Source of the DNA: Gammaproteobacteria bacterium | GTDB lineage: Bacteria; Pseudomonadota; Gammaproteobacteria; Chromatiales; Chromatiaceae | Length of the DNA stretch: 6,010 bases | Reading direction: 5' to 3' | Assembly (NCBI GenBank): GCA_019136395.1 | Contig: JAGVUH010000470.1 | Span: 1-6,010, forward strand | In this document: in pieces, positions 1 through 5,136 of the stretch | Position numbering within the stretch: the stretch's first letter is position 1 | Layout: every line of letters starts with the position of its first letter | The notes under the pieces: model-generated | Databases searched by the model: none | Told to the model about the DNA's origin: nothing | What the model saw: only the letters and a program-made list of their open reading frames with translations | Program-made: the position numbers and the translations under genes

Positions 1-134
1 ATGCGAAGCCCTCTCTGGAGCGGCCTTCGGCCAAGCAAATGTTCGACTGATGCAAGGCCCCTGCGGCGGGACACTACATGTTGAGGTTTCCTGAGCCAAC
101 CGGATAGGCATGTCTGGAAAATAGATCGGCATGA
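1..134. other. left edge, no assignable gene
   Basis: No gene can be supported here. A plus-strand frame is open from the window edge (base 2) to a TGA at 92-94 and could be the last 30 codons of a gene that starts outside the window, but the peptide is not one I recognise. A small GGCC-TTC-GGCC hairpin lies at 22-32 without a following T run. The stretch up to the antitoxin start at 374 is otherwise explained only by the degenerate fragment listed next. Confidence 0.3.
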
Positions 135-380
135 TCTCCGCAACACGCATCTGATTCCCATGGTGCGCTGGACGGTCTGATTCGCGCCAACCAGGAGATG
201 ACCGCCTGGATGCGTGGCGAACGCTCCATGCCCTATGGCCCGAACAACGCGAGCAATGGACCCCGGTCGGCTAAACTTCGCTGGGGGCGCTGCTGGAGCG
301 GCGAACACCCCTCTTCCGTGCGGGGGCGCCAGGGGCCAAGCTGGCAGACGTTTCACTTGGAGGAGATCCATCCATGTTGA
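135..380 (+). pseudogene. fragment resembling HsdR (type I restriction subunit) N-terminus
   Basis: This plus-strand frame opens after a TGA at 132-134 and runs to a TGA at 378-380. About 30 residues encoded at roughly 162-250 contain LIRANQEMTAWMRGERSMPY followed by GPNN. From memory this resembles a stretch near the N-terminus of some type I restriction HsdR proteins, which in those proteins leads into a V-R-L-I-D-F segment. That continuation is missing: after about base 255 the frame reads as low-quality sequence and runs into the antitoxin gene. There is no plausible start with a ribosome binding site, and a full HsdR is near 1000 residues. If the resemblance holds, this is a small gene relic. 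The family match is remembered rather than computed and could be wrong. Confidence 0.3.
359..365 (+). promoter_or_regulatory. Shine-Dalgarno of the antitoxin gene
   Basis: GGAGGAG lies 8 bases before the ATG at 374. It is one of the strongest ribosome binding sites in the window and fixes the antitoxin start, even though the same frame is open upstream back to a TAA at 272-274. Confidence 0.7.
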
Positions 381-607
381 CTACTGTTCAGGGTCGCTAT
401 GTGCAGGGTTCGATCCAGTTGGATGAAGTGCCGCCTGGATTGGTGGAATCGCCCGTTATCGTGACCTTTCTGACCGGCGTGTCCGCACCCGTGAAGCGTA
501 AGCGCCCCATTGGCTTGGCACCGGATCGCGGCCAGCCATTGCCCGCGGAGTTCGACGCAGCGCTGCCGCCGGAGGTGGACGCTGCCTTCCGCGGAGAAGC
601 GGAATGA
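374..607 (+). CDS. VapB-like antitoxin (DUF2281-type) of a toxin-antitoxin pair
   Basis: Predicted 77-residue antitoxin whose role would be to bind and neutralise the PIN-domain toxin encoded next to it and to repress their shared transcript. Residues 1-33 (MLTTVQGRYVQGSIQLDEVP, then a PPGL...PVIVTFL stretch) form the short beta-rich segment common to small antitoxins that begin with a Q-G-R-Y motif. Residues 46-74 (IGLAPDRGQ, PLPAEFDAALPPEV, FRG) match the DUF2281-like tail that normally wraps the toxin. The length is usual for the family. The start is fixed by GGAGGAG 8 bases upstream. The stop TGA overlaps the toxin ATG (ATGA at 604-607), the standard antitoxin-first layout with coupled translation. 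The antitoxin appears intact although its partner is frameshifted. Family assignment rests on recognised motifs and on gene order. Confidence 0.8.
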   Translation: MLTTVQGRYVQGSIQLDEVPPGLVESPVIVTFLTGVSAPVKRKRPIGLAPDRGQPLPAEFDAALPPEVDAAFRGEAE

Positions 608-989
608 GGCTGCTGCTCGATACCTGTACCTTTCTTTGGATCGTGCGGGCAGCGCCGAACTCTCTTTAACGGCAAGGGACCTGTTCCAGGATCCGGAGAG
701 CGAGGTATTTCTCAGCGCGGTGTCGGTTTGGGAAATCGCCGTAAAGCATGCATTGGGCCGTCTGCCGCTGGCGGACCCGCCTCGCGTCTATGTTCCACGG
801 GAGCGTGAGAGGCACGGCGTCGCACCGCTGGCGCTCACGGAGACCGATGCGCTTGGGCTCTCGCTATTGCCGGCGGTTCATCAGGACCCCTTCGACCGTA
901 TGCTGATCTGCCAAGCGCGTAGTCGGGACTTGGTCTTACTGACACCAGATCCGCGGATTCGCGAGTATCCCGTGGCGACGGCCTGGTAA
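604..989 (+). pseudogene. VapC-like PIN-domain toxin, frameshifted
   Basis: The ATG at 604 overlaps the antitoxin stop and has GGAG at 593-596. It encodes MRLLLDTCTFLWIVR, a typical PIN start with the first metal-binding Asp at residue 6, then stops at TAA 667-669. The rest of the toxin continues in another frame from about 648 to 989: ELSLTARDLF, SAVSVWEIAVKHALGRL (acidic residue of the WEIAVK motif), HQDPFDRMLICQA (third acidic site) and LLTPDPRI (fourth). One extra G in the run at 647-649 joins both parts into a continuous 128-residue protein of normal VapC length. As read, the gene gives only a 21-residue peptide. Any internal start would lack the catalytic Asp6, so ribonuclease activity is predicted to be lost unless the missing base is a sequencing error. 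Confidence 0.82.
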
Positions 990-1123
990 GGACCTGGAGG
1001 TAGAAGGGTGACGGCGATGCCCATGCCATCCAGCCGGGCCTTGATGCGCGCGGGCTCGGTCCGGCGCGAGTGGCGGGAGATGAGCTGAAGCAGGGTCCAC
1101 TGACGCAGCGGGGTGTCGATCAT
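881..1123 (-). pseudogene. truncated N-terminal stub of a WYL-type HTH regulator
   Basis: On the minus strand an ATG at 1123, preceded by GGGAG about 7 bases upstream, begins a peptide MIDTPLRQWTLLQLISRHSR followed by RTEPARIKARLDGMGIAVT. This resembles the first helices of the winged-helix domain in WYL-family transcriptional regulators, including those of phage-defence islands: an R-Q-W-x-L-L-Q-L-I start, a basic stretch, and an 'L...G-I-A-V-T' helix before the recognition helix. The likeness ends near residue 39 (about base 1007), just before the expected R-T-x-x-R-D-L motif. From there the frame runs antisense through the end of the VapC gene to 881 and has no meaning. No WYL domain follows. 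I infer a regulator cut at a recombination junction at about 990-1007. The family call is from pattern memory and moderate at best. Confidence 0.4.
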
Positions 1124-1206
1124 CGGCGGCTCCCAGTCAGGCGGCGCTGGCCACTGGGCGCACCGGATGCGAGTGGGGATGATCAGAGCAAAGCATTCGG
1201 CGGGGA

Positions 1207-1244
1207 CGGACCACCCGCAGGTCCGCCCGGGGTCTTGCTGACCC
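1207..1244 (-). terminator. paired hairpins after the 1249-1539 gene
   Basis: Two stem-loops lie just past the stop of the minus-strand gene ending at 1249. GGGTC (1230-1234) pairs with GACCC (1240-1244) around a 5-base loop, and CGGACC (1207-1212) pairs with GGTCCG (1220-1225) around a 7-base loop. There is no T run on the minus strand, so this is not a canonical intrinsic terminator. It may protect the 3' end or be chance in GC-rich DNA. Confidence 0.25.
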
Positions 1245-1248
1245 GCGA

Positions 1249-1539
1249 CTAATAGAGTCCCATTTCGACATACTCCGCTTCGTAGCGCGGAAACGGGTCC
1301 TGCTCCGTCCAGCCCTCTTCCTTGAGGTCGGAAATGATGTGCTGGCGCGCGACGGGGCCGGCCTCGGTACCGAACAGCCTGACGGCCTCCCGGATCCCGG
1401 CCTCATGGTGCCTGACGCGACGGTGCCGCATCCGGTACGGCTCGGTACCGCTGAACGCATCGAGCCAGCGGTGCACTTCTGCAAAGGGTCGCCCGAAGCG
1501 GTCGATGGATTCCTGGCAGTGCGCTTCAAATGTGGACAT
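1249..1539 (-). CDS. small histidine-rich protein of unknown function (DUF6915-like pattern)
   Basis: Encodes 96 residues when started at the ATG at 1539 (MSTFEAHC). The frame is open upstream to 1590, but that part has no good binding site and does not read like protein. Visible motifs are HC at 7-8, EVHRWLDAF at 21-29, MRHRRVRHHEAGI at 37-49, LFG at 55-57 and a QHIISDL plus EEGW segment at 66-77. The spacing of the H-R-W-x-D, R-H-R-x-x-R-H-H-x-x-G-I and Q-H-x-x-x-D-L elements recalls a family of short bacterial proteins of unknown role that I believe is DUF6915. The clustered His, Cys and Asp residues could bind a metal, which is inference only. There is no signal peptide or membrane segment. 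It lies on the same strand as the 94-residue gene upstream, separated by 115 bases and a hairpin, so joint transcription is possible. Confidence 0.65.
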   Translation of the reverse strand: MSTFEAHCQESIDRFGRPFAEVHRWLDAFSGTEPYRMRHRRVRHHEAGIREAVRLFGTEAGPVARQHIISDLKEEGWTEQDPFPRYEAEYVEMGLY

Positions 1540-1616
1540 GAGTATCTCGCCGTGATGGACCGCCGTTGCCGGATATTCCATGCGAGGCAACGGCTCGTTC
1601 CGTTAAGCGGCTAGGC

Positions 1617-1640
1617 CGTTGGCTCCTTCCGGAGCCAGCG
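1617..1640. terminator. 10-bp hairpin between two minus-strand genes
   Basis: Bases 1617-1626 pair with 1631-1640 around a TTCC loop. The core GGCTCC/GGAGCC is perfect and the lower four pairs include one G-T wobble. It begins 15 bases past the stop of the gene ending at 1655, where a terminator or RNA-stabilising hairpin for that gene would sit. Neither strand shows a T run, so intrinsic termination is unproven. Confidence 0.4.
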
Positions 1641-1654
1641 CGCCCTGCCTGGCC

Positions 1655-1939
1655 CTACAGCCTCGCCAGGAATTCGATCCCGCCGACCCTGTTTCCGTCG
1701 AGAATATCGAGAACGAGCATCCCTTCGGTTGGATGTCGAAGAAACAGGTTCCTCTGAAACTGCCATGCCGAGCCGGGTTGATTCGCACCGGCACTGCTGA
1801 CGAAATAGATGTAGGCCTCAGTCTCCCGCAACACCTTCGTGCATGCCGCGAGGGCGGCAGGCAGCCACTTTTCCTCCGGTAACTGCCTCTTCGCCAACTT
1901 GACAAGCAACGAGGGATCATAGGGTTGCAACTTGGACAT
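1655..1939 (-). CDS. conserved-looking hypothetical protein, 94 aa
   Basis: I do not recognise a named family. The start is the second of two adjacent ATGs (1942 and 1939). AGGAG at 1946-1950 sits 6 bases from the second, a better spacing than 3 bases from the first. The protein begins MSKLQPYDPSLLVKLAKRQL and continues EEKWLPAALAACTKVL, an amphipathic helix-rich segment. After it come a short beta-like stretch (AYIYFVSS at 42-49), an aromatic W-Q-F-Q segment at 59-62 and a C-terminal M-L-V-L-D-I-L (74-80) with G-G-I-E-F-L (86-91). The alternation of helix then beta strands suggests a small soluble cytosolic fold. There is no signal peptide or membrane segment. Good codon use and a clear binding site make it a credible gene. 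Function is unknown. Confidence 0.65.
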   Translation of the reverse strand: MSKLQPYDPSLLVKLAKRQLPEEKWLPAALAACTKVLRETEAYIYFVSSAGANQPGSAWQFQRNLFLRHPTEGMLVLDILDGNRVGGIEFLARL

Positions 1940-2183
1940 CATTGACTCCTGGTGATGACTTAAAAAGGGAACCAGAGCCATGCGCGACAGGCCGGACCGG
2001 GCGGACGCTGCCGGCACAGCGCATGTGGGGGGGTATGGCAGTGACCGTAGCAGGAGAGGGAAAGACTGGATCAGCCACGCCGGGTCCTCTGGTAATGGGT
2101 TGAACGGGTGAGTGCCAGGGAGGCCAGCCAGGTTGGTGGATCAGCCGTCGGGATGCCCTGGGGAAAGCGTTATTCAAGCAGGG

Positions 2184-2208
2184 GCCTGCGACAAATGCTG
2201 TCGCGGGC
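2184..2208 (+). terminator. terminator-like hairpin with T-rich tail
   Basis: GCCTGCGACA (2184-2193) pairs with TGTCGCGGGC (2199-2208) through 10 base pairs including one T-G wobble, around the loop AATGC. The plus strand continues ATTTCTTAT, so the element has the form of an intrinsic terminator reading rightward. No plus-strand gene is visible upstream to be terminated. It may therefore end a small RNA or attenuate the leader of the phosphoesterase gene 200 bases downstream. Confidence 0.45.
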
Positions 2209-2222
2209 ATTTCTTATCGTTG

Positions 2223-2258
2223 CGGTTCCCGCAGCGGCGGCTCCCGTTCGGGGAACCG
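2223..2258. repeat. perfect 8-bp inverted repeat
   Basis: CGGTTCCC (2223-2230) and GGGAACCG (2251-2258) are exact inverted copies separated by 20 bases. An alternative inner hairpin CCC-GTTCG-GGG (2243-2253) would compete with the outer stem, so two exclusive folds can be drawn. It begins 15 bases after the terminator-like hairpin. Confidence 0.4.
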
Positions 2259-2300
2259 TAGCCCAGGCACCGGATGCGCAGAGCGGCCGACAGGGGCGCC

Positions 2301-2331
2301 GCCGGGTCGGGGCCGTTCGGCGGCACCCGGC
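2301..2331. repeat. 7-bp inverted repeat with nested hairpin
   Basis: GCCGGGT (2301-2307) pairs exactly with ACCCGGC (2325-2331), and inside it GCCG (2312-2315) pairs with CGGC (2318-2321). This is the third stem-loop in the leader, ending 79 bases before the phosphoesterase start. GC-rich sequence makes some inverted repeats expected, so function is uncertain. Confidence 0.35.
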
Positions 2332-2392
2332 ATGCCCGGAGGGTCGCTTCAGCCCTGGAATTTTCGACACCGCCACCTGCCAGGTGATTTCC

Positions 2393-2399
2393 ACGGAGG
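2393..2399 (+). promoter_or_regulatory. Shine-Dalgarno selecting the GTG start
   Basis: ACGGAGG lies 10 bases before the GTG at 2410. This makes GTG 2410 the likely start rather than the in-frame ATG at 2332, which falls on the last hairpin and has no good site. Confidence 0.55.
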
Positions 2400-2409
2400 C
2401 TATCCGTCT

Positions 2410-3105
2410 GTGATCGGTTTGCTCGCGGATGTCCATGCCAACATCGATGCCCTGGAGACGGTGCTTGCCACCCTGGCCGCCCGGGGCATCGAGCAGATCT
2501 ATTGCGCCGGCGATCTCGTCGGCTACAACGCGGCACCGAACGCGTGCTGCGAGCGGCTGCGTCACCTGAAGGGCGTGCGGGGCAATCATGACGGGGCGGC
2601 CTTACTCGAACCCTGGGACCCCGACCTAAGGTGGTTCAACGCGCCGGCCCGGTCAGCCATCCACTGGACCAGCCGTCAGCTCACGCCCGCGAACCGGGCC
2701 TTTCTCGCTGCCCTCCCGAGCCGGTTACGGTTCCAGGTTGCCGGCCGGTGGGTGACCATCGTCCACGGCACCCCGCGGGACCCCTTGTTTGAGTATGAAT
2801 ACGGTGATGAGGACCCAGAGGACCGGCTGGTGCAGCTTCTGGATGCGGCGGAGGCCGACATCCTGGTGATGGGGCACACCCATCTGCCCTATGTCCGTCC
2901 TGTCGGGGAGCGGCTGGTGATCAATCCCGGCAGCGTCGGCCAGCCCCGCGACCAGGACCCGCGAACCTCCTGCGCCATTCTGGACCCGGCCGGGATGCGC
3001 GCGGAGATTCTGCGTTTGGATTATGACCACCAGGCCGCAGCCCAACGCGTCAGGGACGCGGGCCTGCCTCCGGTGCTGGCCTCTTGGCTGAGTAAGGGCC
3101 GGTGA
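2410..3105 (+). CDS. calcineurin-like metallophosphoesterase (YfcE/MJ0936-type, Metallophos_2)
   Basis: A 231-residue cytosolic metal-dependent phosphoesterase with the complete signature set in order: D-V-H at 7-9 (ADVHANIDAL), GDLVGY at 34-39, GNHD at 58-61, VHG at 118-120, GHTH at 155-158 and NPGSVGQPRD at 172-181. These residues bind two metal ions and the phosphate, so the active site looks intact. Members hydrolyse phosphomonoesters or diesters, and the substrate cannot be told from sequence; distant ApaH-like nucleotide hydrolases share the same signatures. The GTG start puts the first beta strand (IGLLADVH) at the N-terminus as is normal for the family. An upstream ATG at 2332 would add 26 residues of poor sequence. 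The gene stands alone on the plus strand, convergent with nfeD 98 bases away. Confidence 0.92.
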   Translation: MIGLLADVHANIDALETVLATLAARGIEQIYCAGDLVGYNAAPNACCERLRHLKGVRGNHDGAALLEPWDPDLRWFNAPARSAIHWTSRQLTPANRAFLAALPSRLRFQVAGRWVTIVHGTPRDPLFEYEYGDEDPEDRLVQLLDAAEADILVMGHTHLPYVRPVGERLVINPGSVGQPRDQDPRTSCAILDPAGMRAEILRLDYDHQAAAQRVRDAGLPPVLASWLSKGR

Positions 3106-3203
3106 TGCTAAGTCTGGTGCGCCGGTCGCCAGCGGACCGCCCAAACCCCACCAGGCCGGGTTACTGCGCCACCTGGATGAGGCGGGAGTGATTGGCACGG
3201 GTC

Positions 3204-3641
3204 TCAACCCACCCGGGCGACCCTAAGCCTGCCCGCCACCACGGCTATCACTGCCACGGCATCCCCCGCCTGGATGGCCTCCGCGCTCACCGCCCCATAG
3301 GTGGTATCCCCCACGCGGACCCGGCCCATGCCCACCTGGAAGTCGCTGACAGCGACGAAGCGCTGGCCCACCAGGGCGTGCAGCTCCTGATTCAGCTCGC
3401 CGGCCGCGGGCGGCGCGCCCCGGCGCTGGATGACGAAACCCAGGCTGACGGTACCAAGCATGGCGAGGGCGAAGCTCACCAGTTGCCAGGTCAGGCCGAG
3501 GTCAGGGAAGACCGCCACCAGCACGCCGACCACGAGGGCGCCGAGGCCGATCCACAGCAGGTAGACCCCCGGCAGGACGATCTCCCCGCCGATGAGCAGC
3601 AGGCCGCCGATGAACCACAGCCAGGGGTAACTGCCCATCAT
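3204..3641 (-). CDS. NfeD family membrane protein (YbbJ-like)
   Basis: A 145-residue inner-membrane protein with the usual NfeD short-form layout. It has membrane segments at about 8-23, 26-45 and 52-71, including the G-G-E-I-V-L-P-G-V-Y pattern (18-27) typical of the family. A soluble OB-fold follows from about residue 89 (LVGQRFVAVSDF through the end). Proteins of this type are partners of SPFH proteins and are thought to assist membrane quality control or microdomain organisation. The start ATG at 3641 overlaps the qmcA stop (ATGA at 3638-3641). The binding site AGGGGG lies inside the end of qmcA, and a second ATG follows at once, so the start may be one codon later. Gene order SPFH-NfeD matches qmcA-ybbJ of E. 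coli. Length is close to E. coli YbbJ, about 150 residues. Confidence 0.92.
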   Translation of the reverse strand: MMGSYPWLWFIGGLLLIGGEIVLPGVYLLWIGLGALVVGVLVAVFPDLGLTWQLVSFALAMLGTVSLGFVIQRRGAPPAAGELNQELHALVGQRFVAVSDFQVGMGRVRVGDTTYGAVSAEAIQAGDAVAVIAVVAGRLRVARVG

Positions 3642-4567
3642 TCGGCCCCCTTGACGACAGGCCCGCTGGCGCGCAGCAATTCGGCCACCCCGGTCACGGC
3701 GCCGGCCACGCCACTGGCCTCCAGGGGCAGGAGCACCAGCTTGGCGTTGGGGGCCGTGCCGATGTCCTTCAGCGCCTCGACATACTTCAGCCCCAGGAAA
3801 TACTGTACCGACTGGATGTCGCCGGCCGCGATGGCCGCGGACACCAGCTGGGTGGCCTTGCTCTCGGCCTCCGCCTCCCGCTCCCGCGCCTCGGCCTGCA
3901 GGAACGCCGCGGCCCGTTCGCCCTCGGCGCGTAGCACGGCGGCCTGTTTCTCCCCCTCGGCGCGCAGGATGGCCGCCTCCCGGGTGCCGGTGGCCTCGGT
4001 GACCTGGGCGCGGCGCTTGCGCTCGGCGGTCATCTGGAGGTTCATCGCCTCCTGCAGCTCCGGTGGCATCTTCAGGTCCTGAATCTCGATGCGGGTGATC
4101 TTGACCCCCCAGTTATTGGTCGCCTCATCGACGATGACCAGCAGGCTCTCGTTGATCCGTTGCCGGTTGGAGAGGGTTTCGTCCAGATCCATGGAACCGA
4201 TCACCGAGCGCAGGTTGGTGGTGGTCAGATTGATGATGGCCTGCTTCAGGTCCCGGACCTGGTAGGCCGCCCGGGCGGGATCGTCGATGCGGTAGAAGAC
4301 CACCCCGTCGACCACCACTACGGCATTGTCGCGGGTGATGACGGTCTGCGCCGGGACTTCGAGTACCTGCTCCATGATCTGGAGCTTGCGGCCGATGAGG
4401 TCGATGAAGGGGACGATGACGCTCAGCCCCGAATCCAGGGTGCGGGTGTAGCGACCAAAGCGCTCCACCGTCCACCGCTCCCCCTGGGGGACGGTCTTGA
4501 TCCCGGCGAAGACCAACGCGACCGCCACGACGACCAATACCAAAGCGAAGATGAGAAAACCTTCCAT
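3638..4567 (-). CDS. qmcA: SPFH/stomatin-family membrane protein QmcA
   Basis: A 309-residue protein, nearly the length of E. coli QmcA (305). It has an N-terminal membrane anchor (residues 3-23). The SPFH/band 7 domain (about 24-190) shows VPQGERWTVERFGRY at 26-40, VPFID at 52-56, ITRDNAVVVVDGVVFYRI at 77-94, LRSVIGSMDLDETLSNR at 119-135 and WGVKITRIEIQDL at 153-165, followed by PPELQEAM. From 180 to about 235 a charged coiled coil contains 11-residue repeats AAILRAEGEKQ (198-208) and AAVLRAEGERA (209-219). Such proteins assemble into large ring or cage oligomers at the inner membrane and, in E. coli, associate with the FtsH protease system. AGGAG at 4574-4578 sits 6 bases before the ATG. 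It is co-transcribed with the NfeD gene. Nothing looks missing. Confidence 0.95.
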   Translation of the reverse strand: MEGFLIFALVLVVVAVALVFAGIKTVPQGERWTVERFGRYTRTLDSGLSVIVPFIDLIGRKLQIMEQVLEVPAQTVITRDNAVVVVDGVVFYRIDDPARAAYQVRDLKQAIINLTTTNLRSVIGSMDLDETLSNRQRINESLLVIVDEATNNWGVKITRIEIQDLKMPPELQEAMNLQMTAERKRRAQVTEATGTREAAILRAEGEKQAAVLRAEGERAAAFLQAEAREREAEAESKATQLVSAAIAAGDIQSVQYFLGLKYVEALKDIGTAPNAKLVLLPLEASGVAGAVTGVAELLRASGPVVKGAE

Positions 4568-4573
4568 TCAGGG

Positions 4574-4595
4574 CTCCTGAGCGATTGAAAAAAAA
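4574..4595 (-). promoter_or_regulatory. qmcA leader: Shine-Dalgarno and T8 tract
   Basis: Reading on the minus strand, a run of eight T (4588-4595) begins 6 bases past the stop of the upstream gene and is followed by AGGAG (4574-4578) before qmcA. The only stem before the T run is a weak GGC/GCC pairing, so it is not a good intrinsic terminator. The 34-base gap favours co-transcription of the 150-residue gene with qmcA, although a partial stop or slippage at the T run is possible. Confidence 0.45.
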
Positions 4596-4601
4596 CAGGC
4601 G

Positions 4602-5054
4602 TTAACTAGCCACAACCGGCGTCCCGCCCTCAGGGGTGGGAGGGGTGTGAAAATAGCGGATGGTCATCGACAGGCCGGGCTCGACCCCCTGCACGTCAAA
4701 GCCCTTGGCCGCCAGCAGGGCCACGACGCGTTGCTGCGCGTCGTAGTACGCCGCCGCCAGTTGCCGGGCTTCCGCGGGATCGTCGGAGGTTTCAAAGAGG
4801 CCGTCAATGGCGGGCAGGTCTTCCGCTTCCCGGTCTTCCCGCAGCCGGGTATGGGTGTCGAAGGACTTGCGGTGGCGGGTATAGAGATCCAGGTACTCAC
4901 CCCGGTCATCGACCCCGAACAGGTACCAGAGGGTCCAGCCCGCCTGGTGGAGGCGGCCGCGCCGGCGCTGCGCGATGTCCTCCGGCGGCAGGCGGATGCC
5001 TGAGGAGGCGAAGCGGTTGTTGAACTGGGATTCAATGCTGGGGAGGTCGGACAT
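4602..5054 (-). CDS. conserved-looking hypothetical protein, 150 aa
   Basis: I do not recognise a named family. The frame has an in-frame TAA just upstream (5058-5060), so the ATG at 5054 is the only early ATG start, yet no clear Shine-Dalgarno precedes it. Visible features are an N-terminal acidic and polar segment, a basic R-R-R-G-R at 30-34, then a very ordered core GWTLWYLFGVDDRGEYLDLY at 39-58 followed by TRHR. A helical region with D-D-P-A-E-A-R-Q-L-A-A-A-Y-Y follows, and a tail ends in GLSMTIRYFHTPPTPEGGTP. The aromatic core and F-G-x-D-x-R-G-E-Y-L-D pattern look like a small soluble alpha-beta domain. There is no signal peptide or membrane segment. It lies 34 bases upstream of qmcA on the same strand, so it may share its transcript. 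Any link to membrane quality control is guesswork. Confidence 0.7.
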   Translation of the reverse strand: MSDLPSIESQFNNRFASSGIRLPPEDIAQRRRGRLHQAGWTLWYLFGVDDRGEYLDLYTRHRKSFDTHTRLREDREAEDLPAIDGLFETSDDPAEARQLAAAYYDAQQRVVALLAAKGFDVQGVEPGLSMTIRYFHTPPTPEGGTPVVAS

Positions 5055-5098
5055 CTTTTAGTCGGCCTGACATGGTTGCGAATAGGGCCATGATGACC

Positions 5099-5136
5099 TC
5101 ACGAGGCGTCAGAGTCTGTCGTCATGGTCTTCTCCT
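5099..5136 (-). other. 9-codon mini-ORF with an ideal ribosome binding site
   Basis: AGGAG (5132-5136) lies exactly 6 bases before an ATG (5125) that opens MTTDSDAS and then TGA (5101-5099). It is in frame with, and forms the end of, the 69-residue ORF above. It precedes by 44 bases the 150-residue gene, which has no Shine-Dalgarno of its own. It may be a relic gene start, a leader peptide or chance, since the DEEKT codons happen to spell the site. Confidence 0.3.

Larger units (their letters stand above)
1943..2409. other. gene-free stretch before the phosphoesterase, hairpin-rich
   Basis: These 467 bases between the divergent genes at 1939 (minus) and 2410 (plus) contain no ORF that reads like protein. 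They should hold promoters for both genes, but I could not pick a convincing -35/-10 pair. The notable content is three successive stem-loops (2184-2208, 2223-2258, 2301-2331), listed separately. Confidence 0.5.

Noticed and set aside
71..100. Partial inverted similarity between the left edge (TTTCCTGAGCCAACC) and the right edge near 5970-5985
   Set aside because: Only short matches with gaps; not enough to support terminal repeats of an element.
404..418. GGTTCGATCC resembling a tRNA T-arm
   Set aside because: It lies inside the antitoxin gene and no cloverleaf can be drawn around it.
1322..1614. Plus-strand ORFs of 77 and 91 codons overlapping the His-rich gene
   Set aside because: They are antisense to 1249-1539, whose minus-strand frame has ordered motifs; the plus frames lack binding sites and coherent protein features.
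2108..2413. Plus-strand ORF of 101 codons with a hydrophobic stretch resembling a signal peptide (AFLIVAVPAAAAP)
   Set aside because: It covers all three hairpins, has no good binding site, and its sequence after the hydrophobic stretch is arginine-rich noise. It ends overlapping the phosphoesterase start.
2170..2589. Minus-strand ORFs of 120-139 codons
   Set aside because: Antisense to the phosphoesterase start and its leader; no recognisable motif or binding site.
3123..3139. CGGTC/GACCG hairpin between the convergent phosphoesterase and nfeD genes
   Set aside because: Only 5 base pairs with a 7-base loop and no T run on either strand; too weak to call a terminator.
3900..3990. Near-repeated DNA segments with CCTCGGCGCG
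   Set aside because: They are the 11-residue coiled-coil repeats of QmcA seen at DNA level, normal for SPFH proteins.
3192..4082. Plus-strand ORF of 296 codons
   Set aside because: It is fully antisense to nfeD and qmcA, its composition (His, Asp, Ala and Ser-rich low complexity) is typical of a GC-rich shadow frame.
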